This document shows positions 45,184 through 57,875 of a DNA stretch of 64,000 nucleotides, piece by piece. Source of the DNA: Lolium rigidum (Eukaryota > Streptophyta > Magnoliopsida > Poales > Poaceae); NCBI RefSeq assembly GCF_022539505.1, contig NC_061508.1:95769276-95833275 (forward strand). The letters run 5' to 3'. Every line of letters starts with the position of its first letter. Positions within the stretch are counted from its first letter, which is position 1. A program made the position numbers and the translations under genes. Under the pieces are notes generated by a model. The model was not told the DNA's origin. It saw only the letters and a list, made by a program, of their open reading frames with translations, and made no database searches.

Positions 45184-48100
45184 TGTCACAGCCCAATACT
45201 TGACCTAGTGGAATAATTCAATAATCCAAATTTTTGGGCCAACAAAAACTTTTTCATTACTTGATGTTTTGTTTAATAAACAACTTTGTGGTGTTACCAT
45301 TAACTTTGCAATGCAAGAAACACAATTACTTTTATAATTGGAAGAGTTTTCCAAAAGGAACCTAGAATTTTCCGCTGAGCTTTCGGAGTTTTCTCCCAGG
45401 TTTTAATATGGAACCCTAAGTAATTTTTGTCCAAACTATTGGATCATGCTTGATAATAATGTGAAAGCATTTTCTAACATGAAATAATTCAAGAAAAACA
45501 CCAACACCACATTTTTGCTAAGGCACTTCCTATGATTTTCTGTAAGAGTTTTCCCTGGAAAACCTTTTCAACTATCCATTTTCAAGCTATTATTTCATGT
45601 GGATTAATTATCCAATTATGAAGTTTTTGTGCTTGGATGAGTTCTTTGTTGTGTGGACTTCAAAACTATGACATTGGTTTAAAATTAGAAAATTTATAAA
45701 CAACCAATGCATGCATGTTTAGATAGCAAGATGATATTCAAAACCATGAAAAGCACTAGAGTAGCTAGGTTTGCTCCAAGTTTTTCCCACCTTAATTATT
45801 TTTCACAAGATAATAAAAGTGTGATTATTAAACCTTGTATCAAGGTTAACAATGTCCAACTTGAAAAATCACCATTAGAAATTATTTGTTGCATTTTCCA
45901 TGCCCCAACTTTTCCTTGAAAATTAAGTAGGCAGAGAGAACCAGAGAAAAATAGCAAGTACCCATCTTCTCAGCATGTTTTCAAGGCCTTGCCGAACTTC
46001 AAATTTAAATTAAATGTTTTTTTCTAAAATTAGATATCATGCTTAACGTTTACCATTTTGAAGTGTCGAAATTGGAGTTTATTTGCTACCTCATCCATGC
46101 TTGAACATTTGGAGTTAACTGAATTTTCTGAATCTGAATTTGGATAGAAGTTTGAGTGTTGTTCTTATTAAATCTTGTTTGAATGGAGGGATAGGATCAT
46201 GTCCTAGTCACTCCCCATGGAGGGAGAAAAGTGAGAGCCAGGAAAGGACATTGGAGAGAGAGGGAGTTGATATTTGACCCTTGCCACCCCTTTCTTGCCA
46301 CCAAGAGCCATCTATGCCCATACCCTTGACCACCACATTGCCTGGTGTGCATTCTACACCAAGATTGACGACATGTGCAACCCATGCCACCCCTTTGCAT
46401 TGTCAAGGGGCAAGCCATGCCCATGCCTTTGCCTTGCTTGCTAGTGCTCACCCATACCAACCCAAAGACCAACTTGATGCACTCATGGCTATAAATAAAC
46501 CCAAGACTAGCCATTTCACCACTAGCACCACACCACCCCACTCACTCTACCCAAGCGATCCTTGCTTGCTATCTTGCTCTCTGGGAGTCGTGCGAGAAGG
46601 AAACCACCGTTGCCGTCCACCGTGCCGCTCCGCCCGAGCTGCTTGACGTCGCCAATTGGAGCCATGTATCTGTTGCCACCCACCCCTGCACTGCCCCACA
46701 ACCACACTAGGTGAGCACAACGCCGATCCAGCCCATTATCTCCCGTCTGAGTGGTCTTTTAAGCATTTTGCAAATAGACAGGTCAACCAGTAGCCTAGGA
46801 AAATTAGAAATATTGAGTTTTGCCAAACCCTTTTTTACCACCAGTAGCCTACCACTTTCTTAACCAGATCCAAGTGGAAGAATCACTTTTTGATTAATAT
46901 TTTAGAAATGATAAATGTTTTGGCAAAATGTTTCTGTTAAAGAAAAAGTGGCATGACTTTAAAAATAATGCTTGTAAAATTATGATTCCAACTGATCTGA
47001 GTAGCCCTTGTCGATACCTATTAGCAGCAAGTGGTATTGCATGCACTTCGTCTTCTAGAGAAAATGGCATGAATTTTGGTAAAGGACAAGAGAGCATTTC
47101 TAGGATTTTTGTAGGTTGTTTGATGATGAATTTTGGAGTAAATCCAATTGGAGATGCTTGTATATATTTAGGACTACCTAATCCTAGCTGGGTTTAATTT
47201 ATGAAGCCTTTTAGAATATTTGGTGGACAGATATAGATTTGGCATATTTATGTTATTATTATTTCTTGTGTGAATATTATGTGTTGAATTATTTTTGTGC
47301 TAGATATATGTTTCATTGCTTGTTTAAGTTGTTTTATCATGTTTTCAACTTGTTACCTTGCAATGCTAGTATACTAGGATTTGCTAACTTAAGTTATGGT
47401 GAAATGGAAATAACTATACTAGGTTACTATTATTTATGGTATTTCTTTTAGTCGGAGTTTTGGCATTGTTATAGTAGGAATAGCCTTGTCATTTTTGTAG
47501 GTTAATATCTTTAGATTCAGTAGCATGTTGGTACTTATATTTTGAATGCCTTACATATGTTATCTTTCACTTCGTTTGTAGAAAAGTATGAGTGGCTTTG
47601 TCTTAGTTACTTAAATGCTATTAATATTTCCCTCATGTGTAGTATTGTTTGGCATAAGTTCAGTAGATGTGTAGCTATAATTTTTATGTTGTTTTCATAA
47701 GTCCAGTAGCATTTTGGTAATGTTATGAGTAGTGAATTACCTCTGTTTGGTTGCATCTTTGTGTACACCATAGTATGAGTAGTGCATTACCTCTGTTTAT
47801 ATTGCTTGCTTAGTGATAGACTTATTTGCCCAAAGTAGGACCGGAGTATTTGTGACCTCTTAATGCCTTGGAATGATTAGTGGAACACCCACTAGTTCCA
47901 TTGCATTTTGGTTAGGGGTGTATTTTCCCTACCATACTCATACTTGCTAGTAGTATTTTTCACTATATGTGTGAGTAGTAATTTTTGCCTTGGGATATTG
48001 ATTGCTAGAGATTTAATGTGTTATACTTCTTTTAGTAAGTGGTTATACACATGTGTGGCTTGCTAGGAAAGATTCACCTTTGAAGTGTTGGGTGTTTTCT

Positions 48101-50225
48101 CTAGTAATGACTTTAGTATCACTACTAGTATGTAGGAATTTCTGTTGCCAAGTGATGTCTTGTCATATTAGGTAGAACATTTTTATTATAACAAATGTAG
48201 CTTGTTTCCACTTCTATTTTGATAACATGGACTCTCTGGTTGCATTTTAATGATTTGATTGGAATGCATCAATTGTTCCTCCATGCTTGGGTAACAGTAT
48301 TTCCCTAGCACATTCATAGTGAATATTTTCCTGTCAACATATGTTTGGTAAAATATAAGTATCCTAACAGGTTAGCATGTTTTCATCCTTATTATAGTAA
48401 CATTGCTTCTTGTTTGCATCTTAGTATTTTGGGTAGTATCCATTACTTATTATGCATACTTGTATAGTAACCATTAATAATAGCATGTTACTAGTACACC
48501 TCCACATCACCCAATATTGGTAATATTCTTATCATGTGAGTTGTGTGATTTGAGATGTGTCTGTTATCTTATTACACATGTGTAAACTCAAGGGTTTGTT
48601 CAAGTCACTTTTGCAATTGAATCCTCGTTAGTCTTTTTGTGAACCTAGGCATAGTAAATAGCTATCTTATTTATCTGTGATTTGCTTTACTATGGTAGAC
48701 ATTTTGAGTGAACAATTTAGCTTGACTGTTATACCTGTGTTACTATTTTGACTTGGTTGGTTGGATTGTTTATTCAGTTGATTGTGGATAACTTGACTAG
48801 TTGATGCATGCTTGCATTATTGTTGCTAACATTGTCCTGATTATCATCATGACAGTGAATGATTTGCTATTAATTTAGTAGTCTCACTCATGTGACCTTA
48901 GGTTATTTTAGCTTCTCCATGTGTTGGTATGAGAGTGGTACAACCACTGAGTCCCTAACATTTAGGTTGTGAGATATAGTCCTCCAACCTTAATCATTCT
49001 AGAAATTGCATGTGTGCCATGTGTGTCTGTTTGGTGGTTTGTCTCAATTATAATTGAGTGGTTGATTTAGTATGATACTTCTTGTTGAATGCTTTGATTT
49101 GCATTATTGTTTGCCTTATTTGTTTCTGAGTGTGTGTCCTTTATTCTTTTTATGACGTTAGAAAACAAAGAAGAAGAAGGAGCCGTAGAGCTTTGTTCCA
49201 AGTTCCAGTTCACTCCAAAGCCAGGACACCAAGGAGTTGCCAGGCAAGCCATCCTGATGCTTGCTACTGCACTTATCATTATCTATCATGCATGTTTTTA
49301 CTTATGAAGCTTTACAAAAAATTGTTTAACAAAACTTGTTTTGATGTGGCTATTACTACTATAGTTATTATAGTAACTATCACATTGCCAATAGTTAAAC
49401 TTGGTGTTACCAAGCCGATAGCCACCATATGGTATATATACCAACTTAGATGATATTTATGAAGTCCCTAAGTGGACACCCTCAAAAGTGTTTTTGAAAA
49501 CCAAAGGCTTTAAGGAAAACCCTGGTGGAAAGGAGGACCCTTGTCCACAGGAGGATTGTGAGGAGGATCATTTTTGGAAAGGTGCTTGTTTAAAAAATGA
49601 CACATAACCTAGTCTTCGCTGGACAACCAAGACTTACTGCCACTTTACCTCAACATGGGCACGGGGCCTGTCTAGAAACTTGTTCTTGTTAGTGTATGTT
49701 CTATCTCAATGTGCTATAGGGGTTAAAGTCCCTTGAACCAAAAATGTCGCCAAGTTATGAAACGCGCGACATACAAAGTGTCGGATTAATTTCCTACCGG
49801 TTGCAACAGTTTGGTCTCCTGGCTAGGCGCTGATGGATGTCGGAGGGCACACACAAGGCCGGGAGCATAACCCCAATTTAAGAGATAGTCATATACTAGC
49901 TTGAACAACGTGGAAGGTTAGGACTGGTTATATGATGATCGCATACTGTGTTGAACAATCCATGGATGATTCCCGCGGATTTTCTGGATCTGGTGGATTG
50001 TGTACACCTCTGCAGAGTAAAACTATTCAGAATAGCCGCGTCCTCGGATATGGACGGTTGAATCGCCATGTAGCTAGCATTGTGTCAATCTTTTTAAAAG
50101 GGAAGTTTTGAAAGGGGATGATGTAATATGTGTGCCAAATTTATATGTTGTTCATGACTGATCTTTCTGGGATCGTGAATGTATGCATATGAAGGGTCTT
50201 GGACTGTTGGTCCGGGGCTCTTACA
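45184..50225. mobile_element. Solo LTR of a long-LTR (LARD-like) retrotransposon, 5.04 kb
   Basis: It begins TGTCACAGCCCAA and ends GGGCTCTTACA. A perfect duplication AATGT lies at 45179-45183 and 50226-50230. No second copy of its start occurs inside, so it is a single LTR left by LTR-LTR recombination. No domain is visible. LTRs of this size are known from Sukkula-type LARDs of Triticeae; the family assignment is a guess. A TATA box (46490-46497) precedes a GC-rich segment that would be the transcript start. Confidence 0.8.
46490..46497 (+). promoter_or_regulatory. TATA box of the solo LTR
   Basis: TATAAATA lies 20-30 bp before a C-rich segment (CACCACACCACCCCACTC). The matching place in the second copy (62408 onward, CTATACGG) has lost the box. 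Confidence 0.5.
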
Positions 50226-51200
50226 AATGTAATCCTTAGACCAGAGGTTATCGTACTATTGAGTTTTGGATCACCAACTTAGGTTCTGTCGAACGTTGTT
50301 CCGTAACAGGGCAGTCATAAAGGCAGAGTTCGGGTTGACTGAGAATCAAGCCGCGTGATGTGGATAAGCAAGATGGGATTTTCGCATCCGACTGGAGAAA
50401 TATACTCTCGACCCTCTCTAGTGCTATGATTCGGAAAGCATGTCCATGCGCGACTTGGTTAAGTGTTAACCGAGTCGATGGACTAAGAGTTAGCTAGATG
50501 AATCACATATCACAGATCGAGAAGAGAGTTGAACTATTAATGGGATGAAGATTATTTCACCTATAGTTCGACATGGTATATCGTGAGGCATAAGGGACTA
50601 AGACGTATGTCATATTGGAAGGTATGTCGTCATGACTCGATGGTACTTGGGAGTCGTCATGTTCTGCTAGGAGCCACTACCGGTCGATCGATTGAGAGTC
50701 GTACTCCAATCGTGTCCTAATCGACATGGGCCTGCGGGGTTGCACACTTAAGAGCGGGAGCAAGTACTTTGGTTGGGTTGGACCCGAAACAGGGATGGAC
50801 TGACAAAGCGAATTGGACTCGCAGATTGGATGGGCCACAAGTGTTGGAGCCCACTTCCACTTTGTATACAAGCAGGGGCGCGGGATGCCCATGGGGCACG
50901 GTTTGCCACTTCCATATGTTGGAAACCCTAGCCCACTCAGTCCACCCGTCGCACATAAGCAGTCCGCCGCCGGAGCTCCTCCTCGCATGTGTGGATACCG
51001 GTAGAGGTGCTCTACGTTCAGCACTCCAACGATCGCGTGATTGGATCACCTGGATTGGATCGTGGGACGGCACTACATCAAGGCGCTGCATCGATAATCC
51101 ACAACCGCGTGTCTAGTGGTAATCCTTGTGGCCTTATACCTCGGCTAGATCTTGTGAGTTCGCGTAGAAAGTGTTTGTTTATCTCCTCGTGCCCATACAG

Positions 51201-51212
51201 TGGTATCACAGT
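51201..51212 (+). other. Copia 2 primer-binding site
   Basis: TGGTATCACAGT follows the LTR end by one base. It matches the first eight bases of the initiator tRNA-Met site, with one change in the next positions. Confidence 0.7.
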
Positions 51213-52249
51213 GGTAACTTCTGGTATTAGGCCCTTGATCGCGCATATGTGATATATAGTAGGCATTAGATTGGATCTAGTTGCTGTTTTGGTGGTCGGT
51301 CCATGAGATACATAGGTTTTGTACAAGGTTGATTGGATCAATCGTACTCGGGGAAATGGATGATCTGTTTTTCATGATCATACTGCTTAGGTCGTGGAAC
51401 GACAGACCCCTACCGGTCGGTTTCCGCCATTGGGTATACTGTGACACGTGAATCCAGTTCCGGTAATTGAAGATCAAATAGTTTGGTCGAATCGGAACAC
51501 GGATCGGATCTGGGTAAAATTGTTTTATCCAATGAAGAAATCCATTATCGGAATGCAGATATGATCTGCGTTTTCCAAAATCGTTGGGCGCTGCCCGCAC
51601 CTGCGAGGACCGCCATCACCCTGTCATAGCGCCTTAGATGTCGTTGCGAGTTTCACAACGCCGGTAGATATTGTTTCTATGCATAACTTGTTTTTGCAGA
51701 ATGTTGTGAATGGTATGGCCTATGTGCATGTGATGTGTGTATACCATACGTGCTCTGCATATCACGGTTTTGTCAGCCGGTGGGAGCCTAGGTGTTGTTA
51801 TTTTATTGTATAACGACATGCGTGTCGACTTCTCCATGTAATTTTATTTTTTACTAGCTAGTGTAGCTTTTTGGAGAAGCTGGATGGCATGCAAGTCGAT
51901 ATGTAAGTCCGCGACATGGAGTAAGGTTGCACGTGACAATAGTTGGCACGAGTCTACTTACAAGCTTTGTGAAGATAGATATCACCATAAAAAGAGCCAT
52001 ACCATTTCACATTATAATTGCTTTATTTGTGTGTTTGTTATTTCTCTGATTTTACCTCTATTAGATAGTTGGTAGATTTTAATCTCTCATAGAAGGTCTA
52101 GTCGGTCACCCCGCCAAGTGTTGCACCATCACAAGTCGAGCATTGTTGGTAGTGGGCTCATAATATTGAGGTGCTACTAATTCTTTCCGACTAGGTGGGT
52201 TTGAGTCGGACTCGTACAGCGGAAGCACTTGGTAAGCTAGACGAGTCCA
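51213..52249 (+). other. Copia 2 untranslated leader, first part
   Basis: This 1-kb non-coding leader contains no domain. Its last 155 bp (52095-52249) recur at 63293-63449 after the nested insertions. Confidence 0.65.
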
Positions 52250-52558
52250 TGTCACAGCCCAAAACTTAACCTTGTACTGTATTAATACAAGAATCCAAAT
52301 TTTTGGCCCAACAAAAACTTTTTAATAACATAATGTTTTGTTTAATAAACAACTTTGTGGCGTTACAATTATCTTTTCAATGCAAGTAACACAATTTATT
52401 TTATAATTGGAAGAGCTTTCCAAAAAGGAACCCATAGTTTTTCCCTCAGCTTTCAGAGTTTTCTCCCATGTTTTAATATGGGACCCTAAGTAATTTTTGT
52501 CCAAACTATTGGATCATGCTTGATAACCATGTAACAACATTTTCTAGCATGGTATCAC

Positions 52559-54241
52559 TGATGTCTACGGGAGCTTCTATTCTTGTAGACAGTGTTGGGC
52601 CTCCAAGAGCAGAGGTTTGTAGAACAGCAGCAAGTTTCCCTTAAGTGGATCACCCAAGGTTTATCGAACTCAGGGAGGAAGAGGTGAAAGATATCCCTCT
52701 CATGCAACCCTGCAACCACAAAGCAAGAAGTATCTTGTGTCCCCAACACACCTAATAGGTGCACTAGTTCGGCGAAGAGATAGTGAAATACAGGTGGTAT
52801 GAATAAGTAGTAGCAACGGCACCAGAAAAGTGCTTTGCCCAGGACAGTAAACAAGCAGTAGTAACGCAGTAAAACAGTAAACAAGCAGCGATAGCAGTAT
52901 TTAGGAACAAGGCCTAGGGATTAGACTTTCACTAGTGGACACTCTCAACATTGATCACATAACAGAACAGATAAATGCATACTCTACACTCTTGTTGGAT
53001 GATAAACACATTGCGTAGGATTACACGAACCCTCAATGCCGGAGTTAACAAGCTCCACAATAATGCTCATATTTTAGTAACCTTTAGTGTAAGATAGATC
53101 AAAAGACTAAACCAAGTACTAACATAGCATGCACACTATCACCTTCATGCATATGTAGGAGGGATAGATCACATCAATATTATCATAGCAATAGTTAACT
53201 TTGCAATCTACAAGAGATCATGATCATAGCATAAACCAAGTACTAACACGGTGCACACACTGTCACCTTTGCACACGTGCAGGAGGAATAAAACTACTTT
53301 AATAACATTGCTAGAGTAGCACATAGATAAATTGTGATACCAACACATTGCAATCATAAAGAGATATAAATAAGCACCTCACTATGCCATTCAACAGTGA
53401 ATAAGTATTCGTGAAATATAGCCTAAGAGACCCACACGGTGCACACACTCGTCACCTTTACACACGTGGGACAAGGAGTCTCCGGAGATCACATAAGTAA
53501 AACTCACTTGACTAGCATAGTGACATCTAGATTACAAGCATCATCATATGAATCTCAATCATGTAAGGCAGCTCATGAGATTATTGTATTGAAGTACATA
53601 GGAGAGAGATGAACCACATAGCTACCGGTACAGCCCCGAGCCTCGATTGAGAACTACTCCCTCCTCATGGGAGCAGCAGCGGTGTCGAAGATGGCGGTGG
53701 AGATGGCAGCGGTGTCGATGGAGAAGCCTTCCGGGGGCACTTCCCCGCTCCGGCAGGGTGCCGGAACAGAGACTCCTGTCCCCCAGATCTTGGCTTCGCG
53801 ATGGCGGCGGCTCTGGAAGGTTTTCCGTATCGTGGTTTTTCGCCTCAGGGGTTTCGCGACGGAGGCTTTATATAGGCGAAGAGGCGGCGCATGAAGGTCG
53901 AAGGGGTGGCCACACCATATGGCGGCGCGGCCAGGGCCTGGGCCGCGCCGGCCTATGGTCCAGGGGCCCGATGCCCCCCTCCGGTCCTTCCCGGTGTTCC
54001 GGATGCTTCCGGTGAAAATAGGAACCCGGGTCTTCGTTTCGTCCAATTCCGAGAATATTTCGTTACTAGGATTTACGAAACCAAAAACAGCATGAAAACA
54101 GAACCGGCACTTCGGCATCTTGTTAATAGGTTAGTTCCAGAAAATGCACGAATATGACATAAAGTGTGCATAAAACATGTAGATAACATCAATAATGTGG
54201 CATGGAACATAAGAAATTATTGATACGTCGGAGACGTATCA
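52559..54241 (-). repeat. Gypsy element 3, 3' LTR
   Basis: This 1683-bp LTR has a strong minus-strand TATA box (TATATAAA, 53867-53874). The minus-strand frame at 53654-54118 is repeated at 60704-61168 only because the LTR is duplicated. Confidence 0.9.
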
Positions 54242-54242
54242 A

Positions 54243-54258
54243 GCATCCCCAAGCTTAG
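54243..54258 (-). other. Polypurine tract of gypsy element 3
   Basis: The minus strand reads CTAAGCTTGGGGATGC beside the 3' LTR. Copies of the word occur inside the element at 56018-56033, 56076-56091, 57381-57394 and 59252-59267. Confidence 0.65.
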
Positions 54259-56722
54259 TTCTGCTCGTCCCGAGCAGGTAAAACGATAACAAAGATAATT
54301 TCTGAAGTGACATGCCATCATAAACTTGATCATATTGTAAACATATGTAATGAATGCATCGATCAAAACAATGGTAATGACATGAGTAAACAACTGAATC
54401 ATAAAGCAATGACTTTTCATGAATAGCACTTTCAAGACAGGCATCAATAAGTCTTGCATAAGAGTTAACTCATAAAGCAATAATTTAAAGTAAAGACATT
54501 GAAGCAACACAAAGGAATATTAAGTTTCAGCGGTTGCTTTCAACTTATAACATGTATATCTCATGGATAATTGTCAACATAGAGTAATATAACAAGTACA
54601 ATATGCAAGTATGTAGGAATCAATGCACAGTTCACACAAATGTTTGCTTCTTGAGGTGGAGAGAGATAGGTGAACTGACTCAACATAAAAAGTAAAAGAA
54701 AGGTCCTTCAAAGAGGAAAAGCATCGATTGCTATATTTGTGCTAGAGCTTTGGTTTTTGAAAACATAAAGAGAGCATAAAAGTAAAATTTTGAGAGGTGT
54801 TTGTTGTTGTCAACGAATGGTAGTGGGCACTCTAACTACCTCATCAACCAGACTTTCAAGAGCGGCTCCCATGAAGGACGTTATCTCTACCAGCAAGGTA
54901 GATCATCCCTCTTCTCTTTTGTTTACAAATGTACTTTAGTTTAGTTTTTCTTTATTTATGGATGACACTCCTCCCAACCTTTTGCTTACACAAGCCATGG
55001 CTAACCGAAATCCTCGGGTGCCTTCCAACAATCACATACCATGAAGGAGTGTCTATTTGCAAAATTAAGTTGCTTACTGATGAATAAAAGCAAAACATGT
55101 GAAGAGAATTATTAATGCAAGTTAATTAATCGGGGCTGGGAACCCCATTGCCAGCTCTTTTTCAAAATTATTGGATAAGCGGATGAAGCCACTAGTCCAT
55201 TATGAAAGTCTTTCAGAAGTAAATGACAAGATCGAAAGATAAAACACCACATACTTCCTCATGAGCTATAAAACATTGACACAAATCAGAGGTGATAAAT
55301 TTTGAATTATTTAAAGGTAGCACTCAAGCAATTTACTTTGGAATGGCGGAGAAATACCATGTAGTAGGTAGGTATGGTGGACACAAATGGCATAGTGGTT
55401 GGCTCAAGGATTTTGGATGCATGAGAAGTATTCCCTCTCGATACAAGGTTTAGGCTAGCAAGGCTATTTGAAACAAACACAAGGATGAACCGGTGCAGCA
55501 AAACTCACATAAAAGACATATTGAAAACATTATAAGACTCTACACCGTCTTCCTTGTTGTTCAAAACTCAATACTAGAAATTATCTAGACTTTAGAGAGA
55601 CCAATTATGCAAACCAAATTTTAGCAAGCTCTTTGTATTTCTTCATTAATGGGTGCAAAGTATATGATGCAAGAGCTTAAACATGAGCACAACAATTGCC
55701 AAGTATCACATTATCCAAGACATTATAGCAATTTACTACATGTATCATTTTCCAATTCCAACCATATAACAAATTAACGAAGAAGAAACTTCGCCATGAA
55801 TACTATGAGTAGAGCCTAAGGACATACTTGTCCATATGCTACAGCGGAGCGTGTCTCTCTCCCATAAAGTGAATGCTAGGATCCATTTTATTCAAACAAA
55901 ACAAAAAACAAAAACAAACCGACGCTCCAAGCAAAGTACATAAGATGTGACGGAATAAAAATATAGTTTCAGGGGAGGAACCCGATAATGTTGTCGATGA
56001 AGAAGGGGATGCCTTGGGCATCCCCAAGCTTAGACGCTTGAGTCTTCTTAGAATATGCAGGGGTGAACCACCGGGGCATCCCCAAGCTTAGAGCTTTCAC
56101 TCTTCTTGATCATAGTATATCATACTCCTCTCTTGATCCTTGAAAACTTCCTCCACACCAAACTCGAAACAACTCATTAGAGGGTTAGTGCATAATAAAA
56201 ATTAACATGTTCAGAGGTGACACAATCATTCTTAACACTTCTGGACATTGCATAAAGCTACTGGACATTAATGGATCAAAGAAATTCATCCAACATAGCA
56301 AAAGAGGCAATGCGAAATAAAAGGCAGAATCTGTCAAAACAGAACAGTCCGTAAAGATGGATTTTATTAGGCCACCAGACTTGCTCAAATGAAAATGCTC
56401 AAATTGAATGAAAGTTGCGTACATATCTGAGGATCACTCACGTAAATTGGCTTAATTTTCTGAGTTACCTACAGAGAATTAGACCCAGATTCGTGACAGC
56501 AAAGAAATCTGGAACTGCGCAGTAATCCAAATCTAGTACTTACTTTACTATCAAAGACTTTACTTGGCACAACAAAACACAAAACTACGATAAGGAGAGG
56601 TTGCTACAGTAGTAAACAACTTCCAAGACACAAATATAAAACAAAGTACTGTAGCAAAATAACACATGGGTTATCTCCCAAGAAGTTGTTTCTTTATAGC
56701 CGTTAAGATGGGCTCAGCAGTT
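54259..56722 (-). other. Non-coding internal region of gypsy element 3
   Basis: It is collinear with much of 11968-14538. A stretch near 54780-55300 has no clear match in element 1. No conserved open frame is seen. Confidence 0.65.
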
Positions 56723-57262
56723 TTAATGATGCACTCGCAAAAGATAGTATGTGAAGCAAAAGAGAGCATCAAGAGGCAAATTCAAAACATATTTAAGTCT
56801 AACATGCTTCCTATGCAGAGGCATCTTGTACACAAATGAATTCATGAAGATCAAAGTGACAATCATAAGAGGATAAAACAAAAGTAGCTTCAAGATTCTC
56901 AACATAAAGAGGGGAAACTTAATATTATTGAAATGCATATAACCATATTTCCCTCTCTCATAATAACTTTCAGTAGCATCATTGATGAAATCCACAATAT
57001 ACCCATCACTTAAAACATTCTTATCATGGTTCATATGCATAGAAGTATCATTAAATTTGGCATAAGAAGAGTTATTCTCATTAATAGTAATTGGAGTAAG
57101 ATTATTATCAAGAATTTGAACATGGTAAACAAATTGCATATTAAGGGAATTGTTTTTAGTAATCCAATCATGACTATGACAAGTTTCATAAGGATAGTTA
57201 GAACCTATATCATAGCATTCTTTATAATAATCATCGAGAGATCGGGGGCACATTGTCATCAT
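56723..57262 (-). CDS. Gypsy 3 downstream frame with conserved hydrophobic tail
   Basis: The 179-residue frame has ESYYERGKYGYMHFNN, then about 30 strongly hydrophobic residues (about 115-145), then MPLHRKHVRLKYVLNLPLDA. The same module ends the gag-like frame of element 1, so it is conserved between two diverged copies. It lies after gag where pol would be. The hydrophobic segment looks like one or two membrane helices, which is unusual for gag. I do not know its function. It may be read as part of the gag chain after frame repair. Confidence 0.55.
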   Translation of the reverse strand: MMTMCPRSLDDYYKECYDIGSNYPYETCHSHDWITKNNSLNMQFVYHVQILDNNLTPITINENNSSYAKFNDTSMHMNHDKNVLSDGYIVDFINDATESYYERGKYGYMHFNNIKFPLFMLRILKLLLFYPLMIVTLIFMNSFVYKMPLHRKHVRLKYVLNLPLDALFCFTYYLLRVHH

Positions 57263-57875
57263 AGGAAATAGAATAGTTATCTTTCACGATCGGTTTATCC
57301 GTGTCCACACCATCATTGTTATTAGAAGGAGATGTATCAAGAACATAATGACCAGTAGCTAAAGGATTTTCAAACACCTCTTCCCCAAGCTTAGAGCTTT
57401 CTATATCATTATGGGAGGAAGCATGGATAGTAATCGACACTATGGCAATTATTATCATCATTTTCGAATTAGTTTCCCGGAGATTTGTAATATCAAAAGT
57501 AGTGTGCTCATTCAAATCATGATCGCTAATGTATGTAAAGGGCATAGGAAGATCATCGTATTCAGATTCATTGTCACAATAATCATTAGGAGCAACATAC
57601 TTACGGTTACCTAGCGTTATCTCATTCACGCGGGGATACGCCGTTACCTCTTTCTTTTTATTCTCCTTCTTCTTCTTCTTCTTCGTTCCCTTCTTCTTCT
57701 TCTTCTCTTCCTTCTCCTCGTTCCCTTCTTTAGGAGGAAGAGGTTTGAAGGGTGGCTTGTCCGCATAACCTGATTTACTTTCAGAAACAATAGAAGAAAC
57801 TTGGGAGGATCCCTCCTTTTCATTAATTAGTTGAAAACACACAGCGGTCCTATCATATTTTTGGCAAGGTGTCAT
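57231..57875 (-). CDS. Gypsy 3 gag continuation: Lys/Glu-rich linker region
   Basis: The 214-residue frame overlaps the gag end by 23 bases and the next frame by 32. The overlap with gag falls at a CCAAAAATATG homopolymer, where one A fewer would fuse the frames. It contains a highly charged KEEKKKKKGTKKKKKKENKKK run and a SKLGEEVF unit like those at the gag N-terminus. It is probably part of one long gag-derived chain. Confidence 0.5.
   Translation of the reverse strand: MTPCQKYDRTAVCFQLINEKEGSSQVSSIVSESKSGYADKPPFKPLPPKEGNEEKEEKKKKKGTKKKKKKENKKKEVTAYPRVNEITLGNRKYVAPNDYCDNESEYDDLPMPFTYISDHDLNEHTTFDITNLRETNSKMMIIIAIVSITIHASSHNDIESSKLGEEVFENPLATGHYVLDTSPSNNNDGVDTDKPIVKDNYSISYDDNVPPISR

Larger units (their letters stand above)
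44838..51199 (+). repeat. Copia 2, 5' LTR (interrupted)
   Basis: The LTR parts are 44838-45183 and 50231-51199, about 1315 bp in total. AAAAC at 44833-44837 would be the target duplication copy. The later part resembles grass copia LTRs (TCCGTAACAGGGCAGTCATAAA near 50300). Confidence 0.8.

Noticed and set aside
49107..49307. A small + frame with a hydrophobic tail in the solo LTR
   Set aside because: It has no supported start context or homologue, and lies in non-coding LTR sequence.
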